64,000 nt of DNA from Platerodrilus igneus (taxonomy: Eukaryota; Arthropoda; Insecta; Coleoptera; Lycidae), in the NCBI GenBank assembly GCA_036346225.1, contig JARFIW010001491.1, positions 3,844,001 through 3,908,000 of the forward strand, in the 5' to 3' direction. The notes beneath the pieces are model-generated. The model was not told the origin of the DNA and searched no databases. It was given only the letters and a program-made list of their open reading frames with translations. Position 1 is the first letter of the stretch; every line of letters begins with the position of its first letter. Made by a program: the position numbers and the translations under genes. Positions 43,441-55,869 of the stretch are shown here, piece after piece.

Positions 43441-44018
43441 ATCTTTATTAATTTTTGTTACATTTTATGGTTTTTTTATTGTTCCGGACGCTTTGTAGAA
43501 TAAACGTCTACCTATTAATGAGTTTAACGAAGTTGACGTATTTCTTCTCAATTTCTCTCAAACTTTTAAGAACATGTTTTATTTAAATTAAATTTACGTA
43601 ATACACAGGGTAATCAATATGATTAATTTAAGAGTTTAATGGATTTTTATAGAAAATATTTCCTTTTACGGCAAAACGTGTTTTAGAACACAAGATTAAG
43701 ATTAAAATTGCGGTTTTAAATACACAAAATTATTTATTTTTATGCACGGAAAGTACACAAATGAAGCCTTTGTATTTATCTTAAAATGATCGATTTGCAT
43801 TTGCATTTAAAGTTATTTCTTAAAAATAAATATTTTTACATATTCGGCTTACATTAGTTGATATGTATTTATAATACGCTTATATCATACAGGGTGATTA
43901 TTTATACACGCGCAATTGCGTTTTTTGTTTGGCATTTTTATGAATAAAAAGACGCTTGTATCATACAGGGCGAAATCATGAATTTACGGAAATTTCAATT
44001 TTTTCTGGATTATCACGT

Positions 44019-44058
<40 letters not shown>

Positions 44059-45727
44059 TTATGCTCCACCCCCCCGCCTTTTTATTTATTAATTATTTAA
44101 TTATATTTTATGTATGAAAATATTTACTTTTTATTCGTGCTTTAGCTACGTTTGGTTGGTTTATAAAACAAAACTGTGTCAATATGACTCGACTATTTGA
44201 AAACTCGTTCTTCCCAGGGTATTCACCTACTTACCGTGGGTTCAGTGGTAAGTAGATGTGCAATGCACCAACCAAACAGCACTACCTTCTGTTTTTGTAC
44301 CTTTGATATTTTACACTTGTATATGCCAAATTTTTATATAAGATCCACGTAGCCTTGTGCCAAATTAATTAATATTACAAAATTTTGACTTTGACGTTAA
44401 AACACACAGTACTCACCTATTTTACACCTCGTCGTCGGCCTTTTTGAAAACTGGCTCAACAATCTCACTCGCCGTATGCGTCTTTACAATGCTGGCACTA
44501 TCACTATGAAAGATCTGTTGTCCAGCTTCCAGGTTTCTTTTAATGAATTTTGATGTCCCCAAATCTAAAATAAATATACCCAAATTTAGAATTTTGACTA
44601 CCTTTTTATATAACTTCCCCTGCGCTAATTTTCCTGATGTTTATTCTTTGCTCGTATTAATCCTCCTGCTACTCCACTGCTTTCCTGTTCCAAATTCCGC
44701 TCGTTCCAAATCCAATGCTTTCCTCCTAAGTCCACTCTTTCCAATTCACTGCTATCCTCTAGTTACCATTCAATACCATTTATCCTCCTAATACCATATC
44801 CAAATCTATTCCATTAATATCGCCTTCAGTTACATAAATACCATTCAATGCCTTTCTGCCTTTCTCAATCTCGTTCCAATATCCCACTATTTACTACGCC
44901 TTTTCCACTGTTACTTTAATCCACTCTTACCCGTTTCACTTCGTCGTTGCTATTAATTATTCTTACTTTTGCTTATACGTACTCTTCTTTATATATTAAT
45001 CAAACTCTTAAACTTTCAAATTCATTTATTAATTTCTTTAAATGTTCAAAATATAGCGCAGTTTACAAAATTACGTCTTACTACCAAATTTATTATAAAT
45101 CGACTTCTTGTTTATCTTTTCCTAGGTGATAATTACAATTCAAATATGCCTACTCTTTAATACATTGTATACAAATTCCATCCAATAACATCGTCCCAAC
45201 AAGTTTGTGTCACTAATACCTTATACTCTGTCTTTCGCACTTTCCCTTTTCATATATAAATGTTCAATCATTGGTCCTTAATATCGCACAACCCATCAAT
45301 CATATTTGACAATGCTATTACTTATAATTTTGATATTACATGTTTGTCCAAAGGTTGATTCTATTAAAATAAATGCCGAAATGTTACACATATAAACCTG
45401 GATCTGCGTGGTGAATAGTGTAATTTCTACAGACGCATCCGGTTTCTCGATTAGCAAATGTACGTTCTATGGCTTATTCAACATACAACTCAGTGTAAAT
45501 CCTTGAATACTGTGCTTTATCACGTCATCAAGTCATTGTTTTTTACGTCTTGGCACTTATCCTTTGACTAATATTTCAAATACTTTAACATTTGTAAAGT
45601 ACGGCAAACATAAATTTCTCAGTTACGGGATCTGATATTTGGCTTTCTTTATTTGGCATACACTATTTTCAACAAAACAACCCTTAGAACCCTTTTAGCC
45701 CCTACTAACATTTCATTATATATATAT
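43441..45727. other. Non-coding; (TA)n array and pyrimidine-rich tract
   Basis: ATACAGGGTGATTATTTATA at about 43888 and ATACAGGGCGAAATCATGAA at 43964 look like ends of Tc1-mariner-type elements. (TA)n lies at 44021-44055. From about 44530 to 45330 the plus strand is strongly C/T-rich and poor in G (repeats of TTCCATTC, CCTCCTAATACCAT). No gene that I can support. Confidence 0.5.
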
Positions 45728-45965
45728 TGTGATATATCTAAACAAAATGTACGCATTTGTTTACATTATCTATTATGTATAAATAATATAGCAGGTGGTT
45801 ATCAGGCCACACGCCTGGCTATTGCTAAAGCACAGTCGTATTTAATATGTCAATAAGAGCGCACGGCGTGTGGCCTCTTAATTACATATTACATTACTAA
45901 TGTTACTCGTGTATCATTAAAAGCCTACACCCTTAATAAGCAATAACCCCACCTAAGACGTTACA
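45728..45965 (+). repeat. 5' LTR of the mag-like element
   Basis: 238 bp. Holds a TATAAATA-type box at about 45777 and a 12-bp perfect inverted repeat, AGGCCACACGCC at 45804-45815 and GGCGTGTGGCCT at 45865-45876, which could fold into a hairpin in the RNA. Confidence 0.92.
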
Positions 45966-46152
45966 TGGCGACGAGGATATTGGAATAATTTTACGTTCAA
46001 AAACACGGTAGTGAGGGTAATTTGGTTTGCGCCGGGTTTGTTAACGCCGCGTGCTATGTTGTTTATCTTTACATTATTGTAGAACGTAAAAGCGGGTTTA
46101 GAAATTAGAAAAAGCATTGTTATTGAAGCGATTTCGGTGATTAAGGCTTAAA

Positions 46153-46960
46153 ATGTCTGGAATTATTGGTAGTGTAAACGAATTCGATGCGAATGAAGAA
46201 TCGTGGGATTCTTACATCGAACGTTTTGAGTTATTCTTAATTTGCAATAACATTACGGAAAGTAAAAGTTTGCACACTTCTTACGGTCGTGGATGTTAAA
46301 ACTTTTAACCTTTACGTGACTTATGTACACCAGATAAACCGTCTACGAAAACTTACGAACAATTAAATAAAATAATTAAAGACCACCTGTATCCCAAACC
46401 TTCGTTTATCGCGGAACGCTATAAATTTAGTGTGAGGAATCAATTAGAAAATGAAACAGTTGCACAGTATGTCGCGAATTTAAAAATTATCTACACATTG
46501 TGAATTCGGAGCTAATCTTAAAGATTACTTACGGGATCGGTTAGTAAGTGGAATTCGAAGTGATTCAACGAAGCAACGGCTGTTAGGGGAAGTAGATCTT
46601 ACTTTCGATAAGGCGGTGGCGATTGTGTCTTCGATTGAAGCAGCAGAAAAAAATGCAGCTTCGTTAGCAATCGGAGGTAATAATGGTGGCAGAATGCATA
46701 AAATGGTAGCACACCCTCGAGTTCGCGGGGCGGGGTTAAACGAACCTCCCACAACATCAAATTGGAGAAGTGCTACGCATTTTTCAAGGCAACCAAAGGA
46801 TACCAGTGATACCACACAAAAAGTGCAGTGTAATTGCTGTGGGCAGTTAGGCCATTTTAAAAAAGAGTGTCGGTTCAGAGATAGTAAGTGCCATTTTTGT
46901 GGAAAAAAAAAATCATCTAGCCAAGGTATGTCGATCTCGTTTGGGTAAGTGCAACAATTC
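46153..46960 (+). CDS. Gag of the mag-like element, frameshifted
   Basis: Capsid/nucleocapsid protein. Starts at ATG 46153 (MSGIIGSVNEFDANEESWDS), the usual short N terminus of mag-like gag. Retrotrans_gag features follow: LRDLCTPDKPSTKTYEQLN, ERYKFSVRNQLENETVAQYV, and LRDRLVSGIRSD. Nucleocapsid: CNCCGQLGHFKKEC is a perfect C-x2-C-x4-H-x4-C knuckle near 46830, and a second, CHFCGKK.HLAKVC, is split by a one-base length change in an A run at 46902-46911. At least two other frameshifts near 46290 and 46500. Codon use is intact between breaks. Confidence 0.85.
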
Positions 46961-47492
46961 ATTTGATAAAGCTGGTAGTGGTGGTGGTGGTGCACCTAGA
47001 GATTTCAGCAAATCACGAAAATCGCATAATTATGTAGAAACTGTGAACCATGTGGTTCCGGCACAGGATGAGGACATCGTTTATGACGTGTCAAATTTGT
47101 TTAAGTTGGCGGAAGATAGTCCTATTTGTAAAATAGCTAATAATACTAATAGAGTTGATCCTTTCAAAGTTAGCGTAAAGGTAGAAAAATTGTTAGTATG
47201 TTTTGAAATTGATACTGGCGCATCGGTTAGCGTTGTTAGTGATAATTTTTATAAAGAGAAGTTACATTTTTGTAAATTGTTACCTAGTGATATTTCACTT
47301 AGTTCCTATACAAATGAGCAAATTTTACCGTTAGGCAAAATATTAGTCGAAGTCCAGTATAATGGGATTAATAAAAATCTCGAATTGTATGTCATTAAAA
47401 ACGGATCTCATCCTCTCTTAGGCCGTGAGTGGATCCAAGCGTTAAACATTGCATATGTTCCTAAAACTAACTTGTATATTACGAAAATACAA
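46961..47492 (+). CDS. Protease region of the mag-like element
   Basis: Pol start. Contains VCFEIDTGASVSVV with the catalytic DTGA at about 47210, and HPLLGREWIQALNI near the end, the LLGR.W motif of retroviral-type aspartic proteases. Frame open to 47492, where the nested element begins; the next codon is found at 54867 in the same frame. Confidence 0.88.
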
Positions 47493-49340
47493 TGTAGCAA
47501 TTTTATTTTCCACCTAATATATATATCTGTATAATCAATCCTTTTATTAAATATTAAATAATATAATACATTATAATGTTATCCAATCCACTTAATTTAA
47601 TAACATCTATTGTCCAATAAAGAACTAGTATTTAGTTCATGTTAAAAGTTAAATTCTACGGAGACAATATAAAAGCTTTTGTTTGGTATCCTTCTTAAAG
47701 CCCCCTCTACTCAATAACTGCAAGGTAACTTTGTTACCAAGCAGCGACAAGCTCGGCTGGTACTTCTAATACAGCTGGGGTTCAAGCAGGTCGAAAATTG
47801 TTCTTAGGAGCGATGTCCGTCATTGATTTTTGCTGTTGGAAGCATTCACGGTGGAAGATTGCTCGTGGAAGCTATCTTCATAAATTGTTTTGGATGGTCC
47901 ATTTGTTTGTTGAAACCAGTCGTGAAGAACGATGAAGTTTTTGTTAAAAGACCATTAGGAACAGTAAGTGAATTTGTTTCTATAATAATATTAATTGAAA
48001 TTTTCAGTGTAACTTTGGGAATAATTTATTTTAAAATATATTGCAACGTAAATTATAAATAAGCACTTTTCTGAATGGTATTCATACGAAAATTAAATGA
48101 AAACAATTCTATTCTTGTATAATATGGAATCACATATATAATTTATTCAAGTTAATTACAAACAACATTTGCTTTCTTGTGGTGTGAATTACGCCTGGAA
48201 CATCTGTAAATTGAAACGCAGATAATGGAAACCAAGTGACGTGTTTTTCAGTATGCAGCGCAGCTGTTTGTTTGGAATGGAATTTTCCGTTGTTAATACA
48301 TGCATCAGCTTTCAAGCAAGTATTTAGGTGCAAATTGGAGTTCTGGTATGTACAAAAAATTATGTTCGTATGTTGTTTGAACTGTCGACGTAGTAACGAG
48401 ATAAATTTTATTTTAACTGACTTGTGTTAACTTTGAACAGGTCAAGGACAGACCTCAATTATATTTTTCGTAGTTATACGATATGAATCTGTAATTTGTT
48501 CCTACAAATTCTTTTATTAACTCAATGAAACATCAGAAGATGTCACTACTAATTAGATAAAGTAAATTCTTATAAGTTTGAACCTTTAGAAATTAAATTT
48601 CTACATTTGATATTTTATGAACAATTATCTGTAATTATTTACTGTGAAATTAAGGTAAATTTACCATAATTAACTCTTTCTATAAATAAGCAATTTTATG
48701 CTTTGTCAATCTGTTATATAAACTTCATTAAATAGTAATTGGTATGGATATATTCAGTACCATTGTAATTAACTCTTCCTAATTTAAATTAACTTATAAA
48801 GGAAGACATATTTTTTGTAAAAAATTACTTTATTGGATACCAAAAAGAATAGATTCTTATTTTCGGACTAAAGACTATCTTTTATTTAAGAGGAATGAAA
48901 ATCGATTCTGATTGTATTTAATTATTTTTGAGTTTGAATGCACAAACAGTGCTTTTCTTTGTTTAGTTTGTTCACAGGTGCAATGGAGGATTGCTAAGGT
49001 CAAGGTCGAGCCATAAGGTAAGATACTTTAAAGATTAGGAGGTCTTTAAAAATTATATAGCGGTTATAGAAAAAAGGTTTCCGCATTTGCCTTGTACAAG
49101 GGACTTGTATTAGGTCTCCCCAGTATAAAAAAATACGGTGGCGCCTTATTTTTATTGTTAGTGGTTGCAATTACACCCCGACCCACAGCTCATTCTCTAC
49201 CCAGAGCATATAGTTCGACTAGCCGCTTTGCCTTTGAGATTTCCTCAACTTAGAGCCACCTTCCATCTTAATTTGCCGTGGGCTCCATTTCTAATTATCG
49301 GAATTTCTCGTTAAACTAAATCGGAATTTAAAAGGCTACA
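47493..49340 (+). repeat. 5' LTR of the nested element
   Basis: 1848 bp, unusually long. Non-coding in all frames; short open stretches on both strands are identical in the 3' LTR because they are repeats, not genes. Confidence 0.93.
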
Positions 49341-49524
49341 AATAGCGCCCAGCGTGTAGGCCTCGATTGCTGTACCAATTGTATAAACACATAAAGTATA
49401 GGCTTCGATTGACTTTGGTTGTTTACACTTGTGATTCGTAACTCATTTACCCTCAGATTGGTTTAGTCTATTGATGTTGTTGTTTAATTGAGTTTAATTT
49501 GTAATTAGTTAGTTAGTCTATCCC

Positions 49525-49776
49525 ATGATGGCTGAGACGTATCAAGTAGTTTATTTGCATAAAGATGAGTTGGATTATGAATTGAGAATTCGTGGAGTTG
49601 TTAGCAGCAGACCGATGCAGGATAAGAAGAAAATGTTAGGCCGATTATTAGCCAAAGAAACAACATTGCCTGATTTTATTTGTCAATTAGCTCTAACGGA
49701 AATTAATAGTATGTCAACATTAATAAAGTTGTGTAAGAAATTAGAAGAAGCTTTCTTATATGGTAAAATTGTTTGA
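49525..49776 (+). CDS. Gag N terminus of the nested element (truncated)
   Basis: 83 codons starting MMAETYQVVYLHKDELDYEL. This start resembles the N terminus of some gypsy gag proteins with a short leader of charged residues (DELDYELRIRGV). It ends in a stop after YGKIV; no capsid or zinc knuckle follows. Truncated by the internal deletion. Confidence 0.5.
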   Translation: MMAETYQVVYLHKDELDYELRIRGVVSSRPMQDKKKMLGRLLAKETTLPDFICQLALTEINSMSTLIKLCKKLEEAFLYGKIV

Positions 49777-50555
49777 TAGGAATATTATTGTTCTTTTAGT
49801 CGCAGCTTGTAGTATTTCAGTGAATAATAATTCACAGTGTAGTTGATAATAGTGATTTGTATTTAGGTTTTCTTCCATTTGTATTAGCTACAATAGTTGT
49901 TTGATAAATTTTTATAGTAGAGATGATAGATGTTTATAATTTGGTACACTGGTTTTACTGTCGGTAAACCGTTTCAAGATTGCTCTTGTGCATAGGCACG
50001 TTTTGTTTTGATATAATTTATTTTGATAGCAATTTTTGATTTATTTATATCCGCATTGCAACGCAGTGTGTTGATTGGTTGTAAGTCTGAGTGAAACTTG
50101 TCGTCGTGGTTGGTCGGATTAGCAGTATGTCAGTCTAGACGAGACTTAGGAAAAGTCGGTCGCTCAGCATTACATTAGTCTAAACGAGACTCGTGGTAAG
50201 TTGTCACTCTAGCGATTTTGGCATCACTATTTTTGAGATTGGTGATGAGGTTATAATTTTTTGTTTATAAGTCTAGGTGAGACTCACAGAGGAGTTTGTC
50301 ACCCTAGCAAGTTTATGCGTTGTGAAGTACTTTTGTCTATCTTGACAGTTTGATTTTGAGTAGTGTAAGAGTGTACTAGAACATTGATTTATTGTTATCC
50401 TAGATGGAAGGTTGAGAGTAATCTAAATTATAAATTTATTATGTTTAAAATTGTCATTGTCTGCGAATTTAAAAGAGAAGGTGTTCTTAAAGTTTGAAGT
50501 TCATTGGTTTAATGTTTGAAGTCATGTTGATAGTTTAGTTGAGATCAAGTTAGAT
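49777..50555 (+). other. Non-coding interior with four AGTCT..AGACT motifs
   Basis: No gene. Four small inverted motifs of the type AGTCT-N5-AGACT recur at about 50083 (last half changed to AAACT), 50132, 50177 and 50269. This lies at the deletion scar between gag and integrase. Confidence 0.5.
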
Positions 50556-51825
50556 AATGTGGATCCTTGGTATGTGTCTCTTCGAAAAATTTTAGCTTCA
50601 CCTGATGATTACCCACAATGGAAGGTAGAAGATAATTATGTATTTAAATTTCTTTCATCAAGTTTACCACTCTCGTCGAATGTAAGGAATGGAAATATTT
50701 AGTCCCTAGATCACAGAAGGAAGAGGTTATTCGGATAAATCATGACCCTTCAGTGGCCGGTCATTTTGGTTTTTAAAACATTGGCACGCATACAAGAGAA
50801 TTTTGATTGGCCAAAATGCGTAATGATGTGTTGAAATTTTGTAAAATTGTTTAACGTGTGGTGCACAGAAGGCATCGAATAGAGGACCCCTTGGTTTAAT
50901 GGGAAAGGAAAACGAAGTGAAGTTCCCCTTTCAGATTATCGCTATAGACCTCATGGGCCCATTTCCACGGTCCAAGGTTGGACACAAATGGTTATTAGTT
51001 ATTGGTGATTGGTTCTCGAAATTTACGTTATTGTTTCCGTTACGTAGTGCAAAAGCGCATATAATAGAACGTGTATTGGAGGAAAAAGTTTTCTTAGTTT
51101 ATGGTGTTCCCAAATATATTATTTGTGATAATGGCTCACAATTTAGTGGTAGAAATTTCAAGGCAGTATGTAAAAGATATGACGTTCAAAAAATTTGGTT
51201 TAATGCAGTTTACTCTCCCCAATGTAATTTTGTAGAGAGGATAAATAGAACGGTAGGAACAGCTATACGTTCGTTTATTAAAGAACATGATACTTGGGAC
51301 ATAGAGTTACCCCAAATTCAGTATGCGATTAATTCTGCAAAACATCATGCCACTGGTTATTCGCCAAATTTCTTAGTTTTTGGTAGACATGTTCCAGTGT
51401 CTGGAAAATTTTATGGTCTTGATGTGGAACCCTCAGTTGATATTGATTTTATTTCTAGTGATAGACCTTCGTATGTGTCAGATCATCAAGGACTATTTGA
51501 TATTTTTATAGACGTACAGAAAAGGTTACATTTAGCTTACATGCAGTCTAGTAATTCATATAATTTAAGGAGACGTAACATTTCTTTCGAAGTAGGTGAC
51601 AAAGTTTGGAGGTCAAATAAAGTTCTTTCGAAAGCAAGTGATAAGTTTACAGCTAAGCTTGCGCCAAAATATGTTTTGAGCATTGTTAAAAAGAAGGTTT
51701 CGAATTTAATTTATGAATTGATTAATGAAAATGGTTCAAGGGCAGGCAGATGGCATGTTAAGGACTTAAAACCTTATTCAGAGTTCAGTGGTGATATTGA
51801 AAATGAGAACGTTTCTGAACATTAA
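50556..51825 (+). CDS. Integrase of the nested element (N-terminal zinc region frameshifted)
   Basis: Catalyses insertion of the cDNA. The N terminus (50700-50890, several frames) holds the HHCC zinc motif as INHDPSVAGHFG and C..CLTCGAQ-type remnants with two frameshifts and stops. From 50899 one frame runs 308 codons. Core: IAIDLMGPFPRS (first Asp), IICDNGSQFSGRNF (second Asp) and CNFVERINRTVGT (Glu), a D,D,E triad with about 35 residues between the last two. The C terminus has the GPY/F-like module (FEVGDKVWRSNKVL, KLAPKYVLSIV, GRWHVKDLKPY). Ends at 51825. Confidence 0.9.
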
Positions 51826-52281
51826 TTAGTGTTGTTGATATATTTAATGGTTGATAGTAGGAATTATTTCTGTCTTATCTTTTAGTAAAGGATTTAAATA
51901 TTGTATTGGAATACTGTTTGGTAGTCTAAAATTTTAGATGTTGGATAAGAAGTATATAAAGAATTTTGTAGTGCAGTAAGGTTGATACTAGACTGTGCTG
52001 ATATTGTTAGTTGCAAGTTATTCATTTGAGTCAAGATAAAGTTACATGTTTCCGTTTGTCAAATGATTTCATTTGTCGTATAATTCTTTAGTTCAAGGTT
52101 ATAAAGGAATGTTTAGGTATTTTATGATTAAAGTGTTTGATAAATAAAGTTGTATATAGTTGGTTATTATTTTCTTTCGGATTTAAGATTAAGGTGTTTG
52201 ATAATTATAATGGGAATCAAGTAGTTTGAGTCCATATTAAATATTGGTTGGAGGTCAATATTGTTAGTAACTATGATAGTT

Positions 52282-52436
52282 ATGTTTAATTATGAATATT
52301 GCGTGAGATAGCAATGTTCTATGTTTAATTATGGATATTGCGTGAGATAGCAATGTTCTATGTTTGATTATGGATATTGCGTGAGATAGCAATGTTCTAT
52401 GTTTAATATGAATATTGTGTGAGATAGCAATGTTCT
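52282..52436 (+). repeat. 39-bp minisatellite, four units
   Basis: Units start ATGTTTAATTATG.ATATTG and include CGTGAGATAGCAATGTTCT. Units at 52282, 52321, 52360 and 52399; the last is 38 bp with TGTGAGAT. It lies between integrase and the 3' LTR of the nested element. Confidence 0.92.
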
Positions 52437-53016
52437 ATTTTGTTCATTCATGCGTGAGTGAGATTTGTGAGAAGTAAGACGTGGTGACGTTTTACTTGTC
52501 TCTTCTGGGAAAGAGATATTTCTACATTTTGGTTGCATATACATGCGGTAGATTGTTGAACGTTAGTGATTTCAAGACTTGTTTGCTGTTTTGAAGTTAT
52601 GTTTGGAGTGGATCTCAAAAGTAGTGAGAGTCCTTTTCTTCTTTTGTAAATATGTAAATTACGGTTAATATAGTAAAAATATGTTTGTCATGATAATTTG
52701 ATATTTTCATTAAGGAATTATAATACGGCAGTATTATATGTTTTGTTGTTTAAGTTTCAGTATAAATGAGTGATATAATAACCCCGAATATGATTAAACG
52801 ATAATGACACCCTACCGATTAAGACTTCCGAATTTGTCCCCTTGTGGCGTATATTACGCGTAGTTACTCGTCACTCATTTTCAATTATGTTGTACCTTAA
52901 GTGGTAATTTTTGTTTTATTTTGTAAAATTAATAATAATAAGTTGTGAATATGTAACAATAAATTCAAAAAAATTCTTAGTATTTATTCCAGAATTTTTC
53001 TCTTAGAAAGAGGCAG

Positions 53017-54862
53017 TGTAGCAATTTTATTTTCCACCTAATATATATATCTGTATAATCAATCCTTTTATTAAATATTAAATAATATAATACATTATAA
53101 TGTTATCCAATCCACTTAATTTAATAACATCTATTGTCCAATAAAGAACTAGTATTTAGTTCATGTTAAAAGTTAAATTCTACGGAGACAATATAAAAGC
53201 TTTTGTTTGGTATCCTTCTTAAAGCCCCCTCTACTCAATAACTGCAAGGTAACTTTGTTACCAAGCAGCAACAAGCTCGGCTGGTACTTCTAACACAGCT
53301 GGGGTTCAAGCAGGTCGAAAAGTGTTCTTAGGAGCGATGTCCGTCATTGATTTTTGCTGTTGGAAGCATTCACGGTGGAAGATTGCTCGTGTAAGCTATC
53401 TTCATAAATTGTTTTGGATGGTCCATTTGTTTGTTGAAACCAGTCGTGAAGAACGATGAAGTTTTTGTTAAAAGACCATTAGGAACAGTAAGTGAATTTG
53501 TTTCTATAATAATATTAATTGAAATTTTCAGTGTAACTTTGGGAATAATTTATTTTAAAATATATTGCAACGTAAATTATAAATAAGCACTTTTCTGAAT
53601 GGTATTCATACGAAAATTAAATGAAAACAATTCTATTCTTGTATAATATGGAATCACATATATAATTTATTCAAGTTAATTACAAACAACATTTGCTTTC
53701 TTGTGGTGTGAATTACGCCTGGAACATCTGTAAATTGAAACGCAGATAATGGAAGCCAAGTGACGTGTTTTTCAGTATGCAGCGCAGCTGTTTGTTTGGA
53801 ATGGAATTTTCCGTTGTTAATACATGCATCAGCTTTCAAGCAAGTATTTAGGTGCAAATTGGAGTTCTGGTATGTACAAAAAATTATGTTCGTATGTTGT
53901 TTGAACTGTCGACGTAGTAACGAGATAAATTCTATTTTAACTGACTTGTGTTAACTTTGAACAGGTCAAGGACAGACCTCAATTATATTTTTCGTAGTTA
54001 TACGATATGAATCTGTAATTTGTTCCTACAAATTCTTTTATTAACTCAATGAAACATCAGAAGATGTCACTACTAATTAGATAAAGTAAATTCTTATAAG
54101 TTTGAACCTTTAGAAATTAAATTTCTACATTTGATATTTTATGAACAATTATCTGTAATTATTTACTGTGAAATTAAGGTAAATTTACCATAATTAACTC
54201 TTTCTATAAATAAGCAATTTTATGCTTTGTCAATCTGTTATATAAACTTCATTAAATAGTAATTGGTATGGATATATTCAGTACCATTGTAATTAACTCT
54301 TCCTAATTTAAATTAACTTATAAAGGAAGACATATTTTTTGTAAAAATTACTTTATTGGATACCAAAAGAATAGATTCTTATTTTCGGACTAAAGACTAT
54401 CTTTTATTTAAGAGGAATGAAAATCGATTCTGATTGTATTTAATTATTTTTGAGTTTGAATGTACAAACAGTGCTTTTCTTTGTTTAGTTTGTTCACAGG
54501 TGCAATGGAGGATTGCTAAGGTCAAGGTCGAGCCATAAGGTAAGATACTTTAAAGATTAGGAGGTCTTTAAAAATTATATAGCGGTTATAGAAAAAAGGT
54601 TTCCGCATTTGCCTTGTACAAGGGACTTGTATTAGGTCTCCCCAGTATAAAAAAATACGGTGGCGCCTTATTTTTATTGTTAGTGGTTGCAATTACACCC
54701 CGACCCACAGCTCATTCTCTACCCAGAGCATATAGTTCGACTAGCCGCTTTGCCTTTGAGATTTCCTCAACTTAGAGCCACCTTCCATCTTAATTTGCCG
54801 TGGGCTCCATTTCTAATTATCGGAATTTCTCGTTAAACTAAATCGGAATTTAAAAGGCTACA
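53017..54862 (+). repeat. 3' LTR of the nested element
   Basis: 1846 bp, direct repeat of 47493-49340. The 2-bp length difference comes from shorter A runs (GTAAAAATT and CCAAAAGA). Confidence 0.93.
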
Positions 54863-54866
54863 ACAA

Positions 54867-55850
54867 AAGAATAATAATGAGAAGCCAATTCGGGAAAAAC
54901 AAATAAGTGAAATAATAACAAATTTTCCTGAGGTATTCACGAAAGAATTAGGCAAATATGTAGGACCCCCGGTTAAATTATATTTAAAGGAGGATACTAA
55001 GCCGAGGTATTATAAACCTAGGGCCCTTCCTTTCACACTAAAGGCTAAAGTGGAAGAGGAACTCGAACGTCTAATCGACGCCGCGGTTATATGTCCGGTA
55101 GAAAGTTCGGAATGGGGTACACCGATAGTACCAATAATAAAGAGAAACGGAACCGTTAGAATTTGTAGCGATTTTAAGGTTACGTTAAACCCTTATTTAC
55201 AAGTTGACCGACACCCTATTCCACGAATAGAGGATTTATTTAATGAATTGCAAAAAGGAGAGTTGTACAGTAAAATCGATTTAAGTAATGCTTATATGCA
55301 GCTCAAGTTGAGTTCCGAAAGTTCTAAATTATGCACGATAAGCACTCATAAAGGTTTGTTTTCGTACAAGCGCATGCCTTATGGTATTTCGTCGGCTCCT
55401 GGTATTTTTCAAAGACAAATCGAGCAAACTTTACAAGGAATACCAGGTGTCATCGTATTTTTAGACGACATTTTATTATCAGCTCCAGATAATGACCTCC
55501 ACATTAAAAATTAAAGAAGTTTTACACGACTCGGAAAAGTGGGTTTTACGGTTCAGCGAGAAAAATGTGAGTTTTTCAAACCACAATTAGAATTTTGGGA
55601 TTTACAATTGATAAAGAGGGTTGCACACATCGCCAGCTAAGGTGCAGGCTATTGTGCAAGCGCCCGTTCCAAAAACGTAACGGAAGTTAAATCGTTCATA
55701 GGTTTAGTAGGATTTTACGCAAAATTTGTTTCCAACTTATCTACTATTTTATTTCCTTTATACAATCTGTTAAAAAGGATGTGATTTTAACTTTAACAAA
55801 GATTGTATGACGGCATTTAATAAAATAAAGCAAGTCTTAACTAGCGCTCA
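54867..55850 (+). CDS. Reverse transcriptase of the mag-like element
   Basis: Resumes the protease frame after the nested element. Blocks: ISEIITNFPEVFTKELG, ICPVESSEWGTPIVPIIKR, VRICSDFKVTLNPYL, SKIDLSNAYMQLKL (catalytic Asp), HKGLFSYKRMPYGISSAPGI and VIVFLDDILLSA (catalytic FLDD at 55457-55468). The frame opens without a stop to 55514, then stops; the connection HRLEKVGFTVQREKCEFFKP and AKVQAIVQAPVPKNVTEVKS follows in other frames. Confidence 0.88.
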
Positions 55851-55869
55851 ATACTAGCACACTACGACC

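Larger units (their letters stand above)
47493..54862 (+). mobile_element. Second Ty3/gypsy element, nested, internally deleted
   Basis: LTRs 47493-49340 and 53017-54862 start TGTAGC and end GCTACA. The 4-bp target duplication ACAA is at 47489-47492 and 54863-54866. About nine differences between the LTRs by eye (for example GCGACAAG versus GCAACAAG), so below 1%. Primer site is near 49343 (TAGCGCCCAGCGTG); polypurine tract AGAAAGAGGCAG at 53005-53016. The interior is only 3.7 kb and lacks protease, reverse transcriptase and RNase H. This copy therefore moved with enzymes supplied by another element. Confidence 0.93.

Noticed and set aside
48130..48430. Open frames on both strands, repeated at 53654-53954
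   Set aside because: They lie in the two LTRs of the nested element and are identical because the LTRs are; no coding signal.
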